Source: Nannobrachium achirus (Eukaryota > Chordata > Actinopteri > Myctophiformes > Myctophidae). From it: a DNA stretch of 64,000 nucleotides. The DNA lies in the NCBI GenBank assembly GCA_963921795.1, contig OY997645.1, positions 31,460,463 to 31,524,462 on the forward strand. Direction: 5' to 3'. Positions 61,025 through 64,000 of the stretch are shown in pieces (within the stretch, counting starts at the first letter, position 1; every line of letters starts with the position of its first letter). The notes under the pieces are model-generated. The model had not been told where the DNA came from, did no database searches, and saw nothing but the letters and a program-made list of their open reading frames with translations. The position numbers and the translations under genes were made by a program.

Positions 61025-61165
61025 TTCTATCAATCTGCTTGTGTCAGTGGTCCCAACCATCAGGGTGTGGCAGTCGGAGGTGAATTCCACCGCAGATGTT
61101 GGGCAGTCCACCATGTTGACGTGTGCTGTGGATGGCTATCCTGAACCCATGGTGACCTGGCAACA
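54383..61165 (+). CDS. ncam1: Partial ncam1 gene: five consecutive internal coding exons with introns
   Basis: Five exons read in one continuous frame across AG/GT junctions and give Ig1, Ig2 and half of Ig3 of a neural cell adhesion molecule, a cell-surface homophilic adhesion protein of neurons. Exon lengths are 75, 210, 144, 138 and 118 bp, and the first four junctions are phase 1, as usual for Ig-domain exons. NCAM1 rather than NCAM2 is favoured by NAPSPQEF, WKHKGK, KKDVRF and GIKKTDEG, which match the NCAM1 consensus I remember. Introns are 654, 2035, 2660 and 749 bp. The signal-peptide exon and everything after mid-Ig3 are absent from the window. I cannot decide between the teleost co-orthologues ncam1a and ncam1b. 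Confidence 0.9.
54458..55111 (+). other. ncam1: ncam1 intron between exons 2 and 3
   Basis: 654 bp, GT...AG. No repeat ends recognised; ordinary unique sequence. Confidence 0.8.
55112..55321 (+). CDS. ncam1: ncam1 exon 3: remainder of Ig domain 1
   Basis: The 210-bp exon begins after a strong pyrimidine tract ending in ctgtgctcag and stops before GTAAGC. It encodes the Ig1 core: IDWFGPSGD with the invariant tryptophan, NDESSSTLTLYKAG, then DNAGTYKCVA with the second disulfide cysteine, and ends in STVNVKIY. By my count it is three codons shorter than the human exon, with the difference in the loops between strands. Phase is 1 at both ends. Ig1 takes part in homophilic contacts in NCAM. The open frame runs on into the intron until a stop just past 55347, so the donor GT defines the end. 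Confidence 0.93.
55357..55718 (-). mobile_element. hAT-type element (CAGTGGTGTAAAGTA family) in intron 3, with hairpin
   Basis: Starts TAGTGGTGGAAAAAGTAC and ends AGTTACTTTACACCACTG, 36 bp after the exon 3 donor. The flanks GAATCTAG and TTATCCAG match at only 5 of 8. The hairpin is at 55562-55632. Confidence 0.72.
55562..55632. repeat. Hairpin module, copy 18
   Basis: GTAGCAGATACAAGCTCACA, ATGCATCGC, then GCAATGCATTGTGAGC and TTGTAGATCGGCTA. One arm has lost CT of GATCTAC. Confidence 0.8.
55730..57356 (+). other. ncam1: Remainder of ncam1 intron 3; one hairpin
   Basis: Mostly unique AT-rich sequence with a hairpin module at 56654-56728 (GTGCCGATCTACAAGCTCAC / GTGAGCTTATAGATCTGC). It ends in the exon 4 acceptor. 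Confidence 0.6.
56654..56728. repeat. Hairpin module, copy 19
   Basis: Arms ccgatctacaagctcacaat and cgttgtgagcttatagatct surround GCATCGCATTGCGACA. The outer A-rich ends are weaker than in other copies. No host MITE ends were recognised around it. Confidence 0.75.
57357..57500 (+). CDS. ncam1: ncam1 exon 4: first half of Ig domain 2
   Basis: The 144-bp exon follows ttacattgcag and ends before GTAAGA. Joined to the last base of exon 3 it reads QKITFTNAPSPQEFNEG, then DNAIIVCDVIS with the first Ig2 cysteine, PPPTVLWKHKGKK with the invariant tryptophan, and VEMKKD. The basic run KHKGKK...KKDVR matches the heparin-binding stretch of NCAM Ig2 (human KHKGRDVILKKDVR). It is split by the intron after KKD, as in mammals. 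Phase is 1 at both ends. The length equals the mammalian exon as I remember it. Confidence 0.93.
57501..58295 (+). other. ncam1: ncam1 intron 4, first part; half hairpin fused to AT/T run
   Basis: Unique sequence. At 58115-58141 CTGAAAATAGCAGATCTACA plus AGCTCACAAT is one arm only. The second arm is replaced by ATATATATAT and a T run. Confidence 0.55.
58296..58797 (-). mobile_element. TTAA-flanked non-autonomous element with promoter-like interior, copy 2
   Basis: TTAA at 58292-58295 and 58798-58801. The ends AGCTATACTATGGAAGTTGC and (complement) AGCCATACAATGTAACTTTT match copy 1 at 31846-32356. The minus strand has two CCAATCACAGCGCG boxes (ATTGG at 58560 and 58590) and CAGGAAGTAGCTTCCG. 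The GC-rich half differs from copy 1 more than the ends do. Confidence 0.72.
59062..59326 (+). mobile_element. MITE with ATATCGTCGTTGTCGGG ends, hairpin inside
   Basis: ATATCGTCGTTGTCGGGTG at the left and CACCCGACAACGACGATAT at the right are exact 19-bp inverted repeats. An 84-bp hairpin occupies its middle. No clear target duplication. Confidence 0.82.
59139..59222. repeat. Hairpin module, copy 21 (longest arms)
   Basis: Arms start actagtgaaaacagccgatc and continue through tacaagcacacaacgcctcg; the right arm mirrors them around a single central C. One small mismatch cluster near GTAGTCCTGC. Confidence 0.88.
59327..60160 (+). other. ncam1: Remainder of ncam1 intron 4
   Basis: Unique AT-rich sequence ending in the exon 5 acceptor TGATTGCTCTCAG. 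No repeat ends recognised. Confidence 0.55.
60161..60298 (+). CDS. ncam1: ncam1 exon 5: second half of Ig domain 2
   Basis: The 138-bp exon begins after gattgctctcag and stops before GTGAGC. It reads VRFKILGNNHLQIHGIKKTD, then EGLYTCEGRLMSRGEIDLR and IIKVIVN. The cysteine in YTCEGR is the second Ig2 disulfide cysteine. The leading V-R completes the heparin-binding basic patch begun in exon 4. SRGEID corresponds to ARGEIN in the mammalian protein. Phase is 1 at both ends. An ATG-initiated open frame starting at 60151, inside the intron, is fortuitous. Confidence 0.94.
60838..60891. repeat. Hairpin module, copy 22, variant stem
   Basis: GAAAATAGCCGACCTCCAAG pairs with CTTGGAGGTCTGCTATTTTC. Both arms changed GATCTACAAG to GACCTCCAAG in a matched way. 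Confidence 0.82.
60963..61020. repeat. (CT)29 microsatellite beside a splice acceptor
   Basis: A pure CT run followed by GTGTTTCTATCAATCTGCTT and GTGTCAG, then exon 6. Serine/leucine open frames through it are artefacts. Confidence 0.93.
61048..61165 (+). CDS. ncam1: ncam1 exon 6: first half of Ig domain 3
   Basis: The 118-bp exon starts after cttgtgtcag and ends before GTAAGC. Joined to exon 5 it reads NVVPTIRVWQSEVNSTADVG, then QSTMLTCAVDGYPEPMVTWQ. The cysteine in LTCAVDG and the following W-Q are the Ig3 disulfide cysteine and invariant tryptophan. NST is an N-glycosylation sequon at the place where mammalian NCAM1 has NAT. The exon ends in phase 2, unlike the preceding phase-1 junctions. 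No matching continuation exon is visible in 61166-64000. The upstream intron carries a (CT)n array close to the acceptor. Confidence 0.92.
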
Positions 61166-61807
61166 GTAAGCCTCCAGCAGTAACAACCCACACACATTCA
61201 CACTGACGCGCTCAGGTGTCGCGTCAGGAGCTAGATGTCAGAATCTTGTTTAAGTCAGTGGTATACACTGTATTTTCTGTTATTGTACATTGATCCAGCT
61301 TATCCCCGCAGACTTCATCAGACGGTTGCAATGGAAAAGGCAATGTTGACAATGAGAACGACACGTGAATTAATCACAGAGACTGTGATAGCCTCCTGCC
61401 CTTGTTAATCTGTCAATAATCCTCGTTGCCTAGTGCAGCTTGTCGCTACAATTGCTCTAACCTTCTTAGAGAACATAAGGAGATATGGGACAGGTGAAAC
61501 GTGACACTAACTGAGCGCCGTGGATGATGGTGCCAAATGCACTTATCTTCTCTTAATAGATGAGAGGAAGATTTTAAAGCTAAATTACACATACTCTCAG
61601 CGTACTGTACTGTATGTTTAAGTACAACTAGACCTTACCCGTACAAAGATATGTGCTCCAAAATATGTGTGGGTTGTGGGGAAAGTTACTGTAACTGGTG
61701 CGTGCGTGAGAATATGTGGGAGCATCATAATGTAAGGAGCAGCCCATGGAGGAGTGTATTTATGATTTCCATACCCGTTGGAAGATGACCCGGTGCATGC
61801 ATGACCC

Positions 61808-61844
<37 letters not shown>

Positions 61845-62179
61845 TGTGTCTCTTCACTGCAACATTCCTAACTGTGAGAGAGGTGTGTGTGGGGCTATGG
61901 GATCCCATGGCCTGGAGGAACAGACCGTAACCCTGACAACAGGCTGAGCTGAACAGGCTGTGCTGTACAGAAGTGGTGAAGAAACGCTAATAAATAGCTT
62001 GAATTTGGGAAAAATGAAAATCGGGCTCCGTCAGCGTCTGTATAATGCTAATGGCCAATGCCATGTGAAAATTGGGATCAGTTGCTGAAGAGATAAAGGT
62101 GGAAATGCATTGTGACTGACCTACTGACTGACTGACTGACCTCTCTCTCTAATTATATAATGGATGATTGCCTTTGAAT
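61166..62179 (+). other. ncam1: ncam1 intron 6, first part; family W fragment and (AG)n
   Basis: 61626-61740 matches one end of the family W repeat (TTACCCGTACAAAGATATG, AGTTACTGTAACTGGTGC). (AG)n at 61812-61841. The rest is unique. Confidence 0.55.
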
Positions 62180-62380
62180 TAAATTCAGTTCAATTTTGTG
62201 TAAGTGTAAGTATTATGAAGAGACCCGAGCAGAGACCCCACCCTGAGCAAGCAATTTTGCAACAGTGGCAACGAAAAACTCCCGCTTAACTGGAAGAAGG
62301 AAGAAGGGCGGCCGACTACCTCGACCGTGTCGGGGAGACAGAAAGAGAGAGAGCAAAGGAGAGAGAGAGAGAAATACAGG
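62180..62380 (+). repeat. Dispersed teleost repeat with GCAACAGTGGCAACGAAAAA
   Basis: AATTCAGTTCAATTTTGTGT, GAGCAAGCAATTTTGCAACA, then AAAACTCCCGCTTAACTGGA. I remember this phrase order from an abundant fish interspersed repeat; class unknown to me. Confidence 0.55.
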
Positions 62381-63620
62381 CAAATACAAGTAGTAACAGT
62401 TATAGTAAATATAATTGTGTAAGATAGTATGTAATTTAATATGGTTTAACAATAATGTTAAACAGTATATAATGGTAGAATAAAAGAATGTTAAGATAAT
62501 ATACAATATAATAATATACAATATAGTGGTATAATATAATATAGTGGCAATCCACAAGTGTGCTCCATGGAGGCCCCTTCCGCAGTCACTGCCAGTCACA
62601 CTCTTGGTCTGCAGCTGAGGGTCCGTATTGTAATAGAAGTCCATGGAACTGTGGAGTGGGAGACACAAAAAACTCCGGGGAACGGGGTCCCCGGAAGTCA
62701 AATTAGTGGCAGGCCTTACTGGGACCCGAGTCTGCACAGTGTTAGTTACAATTGCACTGATGTGACACGAACCCACACAACGAATGAACCCACACCATCA
62801 AGGAGTGTGTCTTTGTTTGCTCGGACTGAGATGATATTTCTGGCTAATAAAGCAAATGACAAGCTGTACAACTTCATTTCAAGTTCATGCTAGGTTAATA
62901 ATATTGCTTGCAGGATGTTTGACTGAATTCGTCATTGCCAGTTGAGCTACAGAACTTCAATAGTGGTGGTGTAAATTGAAAAAGAGAATTAGAATTACCG
63001 TACTCTTTTGAAATTTCTGTCTTTCTTTTGTTTCTCATTGAACTCTCATTGAACACCAGAAACATATCATCAACAAATATAAAACATGTAGAAATAGTAC
63101 AAGGGAAAAAATAAAAAATGACATCTAATCAGTGAATGCCATCTCCTTTCTATGGAGAAGTGAATTTACCTCCCTTTGTCGTCTCCTGAAAGATGGATTT
63201 TCAGACCTGTTTTGAAAGAAGACAGTGATCGAAATTTTTCAAGTGATGGCGTCAGGGCACTGAATTTACGACAGCGTATTAGGGCCATGTCGTCACAAAA
63301 AAAGCTCTATAGATATAGTCAACCAAATGTAGGCTTCGTAATATGCTACAAGTGTGCAATGTAGGGGAGAGATGCAGGAGCTCTGTCACGGACAGGTGAT
63401 CTGTTACATTATTATTCAATAAGTATTTGAATCATGGCAAACATTGGCTACTAACAAGTTTATGGGCTTAGATCAAGACATTCTGGCAAACCGTAATGCA
63501 CAAGGTGATGCTTAGCCTGATTCCATCCAGTTGTTAAATAATTACACAATATCATCATTGCTATACCAACATATATTACACCGACCTGGATTTCCCCACG
63601 ATAATCAATGGTCTATCAAT
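62381..63620. other. No exon seen; AT-rich intron sequence
   Basis: ATATAATATAC-type low complexity at 62395-62550. The minus-strand open frame 62213-62776 and the plus-strand frame 62558-62893 show no domain. No Ig3 second-half exon was found. Confidence 0.5.
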
Positions 63621-63621
63621 A

Positions 63622-63672
<51 letters not shown>
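63621..63672. repeat. (CAGA)n microsatellite
   Basis: About 13 GACA units. Confidence 0.95.
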
Positions 63673-63688
63673 TAACGTTGCCAAACAG

Positions 63689-63751
63689 CGAAAAATAGCC
63701 GATCTGCAAGCTCACAAAGTGTTGGGTCTACAGCTTGTAGATATTTTCGGT
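63689..63751. repeat. Hairpin module, copy 23, decayed right arm
   Basis: GCGAAAAATAGCCGATCTGC and AAGCTCACAAAGTG, then CAGCTTGTAGATATTTTCGG. The right arm lacks CTGCT. Confidence 0.7.
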
Positions 63752-64000
63752 GAGCTTCCCAGTCACAACAAAGTATAAATTCGGCTGGCGCACAGCCATA
63801 TAATGCTTTGATTAATGTATCAATTTAATTCAAGAGTAGCCTATAGTTCCTTATACTGCTAAATCTGATTGTAATGTATCATTTAATTAAGCCATACATT
63901 CCCAAGTGGGTGATTTTTAGGCTACATGATCCAAACAAAGTGATAGGAATGCACCTCCTTAACTATACATTTCTGAGATTATAAAGTCAGAAACTTTGCG
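63752..64000. other. No gene seen to window end
   Basis: Unique sequence, presumably ncam1 intron 6. Confidence 0.5.

Larger units (their letters stand above)
60299..61047 (+). other. ncam1: ncam1 intron 5; hairpin and (CT)n near the acceptor
   Basis: 749 bp. A variant hairpin lies at 60838-60891 and a (CT)n array at 60963-61020, whose end is 27 bp before exon 6. Confidence 0.8.

Noticed and set aside
62213-62776. 187-residue minus-strand open frame
   Set aside because: Built largely from a dispersed repeat and an ATATAAT low-complexity stretch; no domain, no splice context.
63176-63364. Candidate ncam1 exon after 61165
   Set aside because: The translation has no Ig3 second-half features (no D-x-A-x-Y-x-C) and no fitting acceptor.

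Overview
This window is vertebrate nuclear DNA, most likely from a teleost fish. The only host gene I can support is a partial neural cell adhesion molecule gene (ncam1) on the + strand. Five coding exons lie at 54383-54457, 55112-55321, 57357-57500, 60161-60298 and 61048-61165. Each has canonical AG/GT splice sites and an unbroken frame across the junctions. They encode Ig domain 1, Ig domain 2 and the first half of Ig domain 3. The signal-peptide exon is not visible and presumably lies upstream, and the remaining exons lie past 61165. Bases 1-54382 are therefore most simply read as the 3' part of the very long first intron of ncam1 (inference).

The rest is intronic sequence packed with short non-autonomous mobile elements and long microsatellites. 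(1) hAT-type MITEs, several with perfect 8-bp target-site duplications: 2316-2721, 3291-3747, 4742-5233, 7818-8140, 11436-13524, 16189-16661, 28389-28790, 39273-39448 and 39672-39951. (2) Elements that look like non-autonomous Helentrons (HINE/DINE-1-like). They have a terminal inverted repeat whose mate is subterminal at the 3' end, an internal GTCT/GTCC or CA microsatellite, a 3' stem-loop, an end of type CTGG or CTAG, and insertion between T and T: 5757-6552, 20877-22045, 35153-35559, 42783-43621 and 49480-50376. (3) tRNA-derived SINEs and SINE relics, at least nine. (4) One degraded L2-type LINE reverse-transcriptase fragment at about 40757-41135. (5) A pair of TTAA-flanked elements with promoter-like interiors, 31846-32356 and 58296-58797. 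I saw no LTR retroelement, endogenous virus, RNA gene or CRISPR array.

Two signals stand out. A near-perfect hairpin module of about 45-85 bp (core AATAGCAGATCTACAAGCTC and its complement) occurs in roughly 20 full and several half copies from 2.5 kb to 63.7 kb, inside unrelated MITE families. And a 632-bp inverted duplication at 42842-43473 has two arms of about 275 bp that I read as identical apart from one 5-bp indel. It carries inward-facing TATA motifs and CCATATATGG (CArG-type) boxes, and sits inside a Helentron-like element.

All positions were read by eye. Family names for mobile elements rest on termini, target duplications and remembered consensus features, not on database searches.
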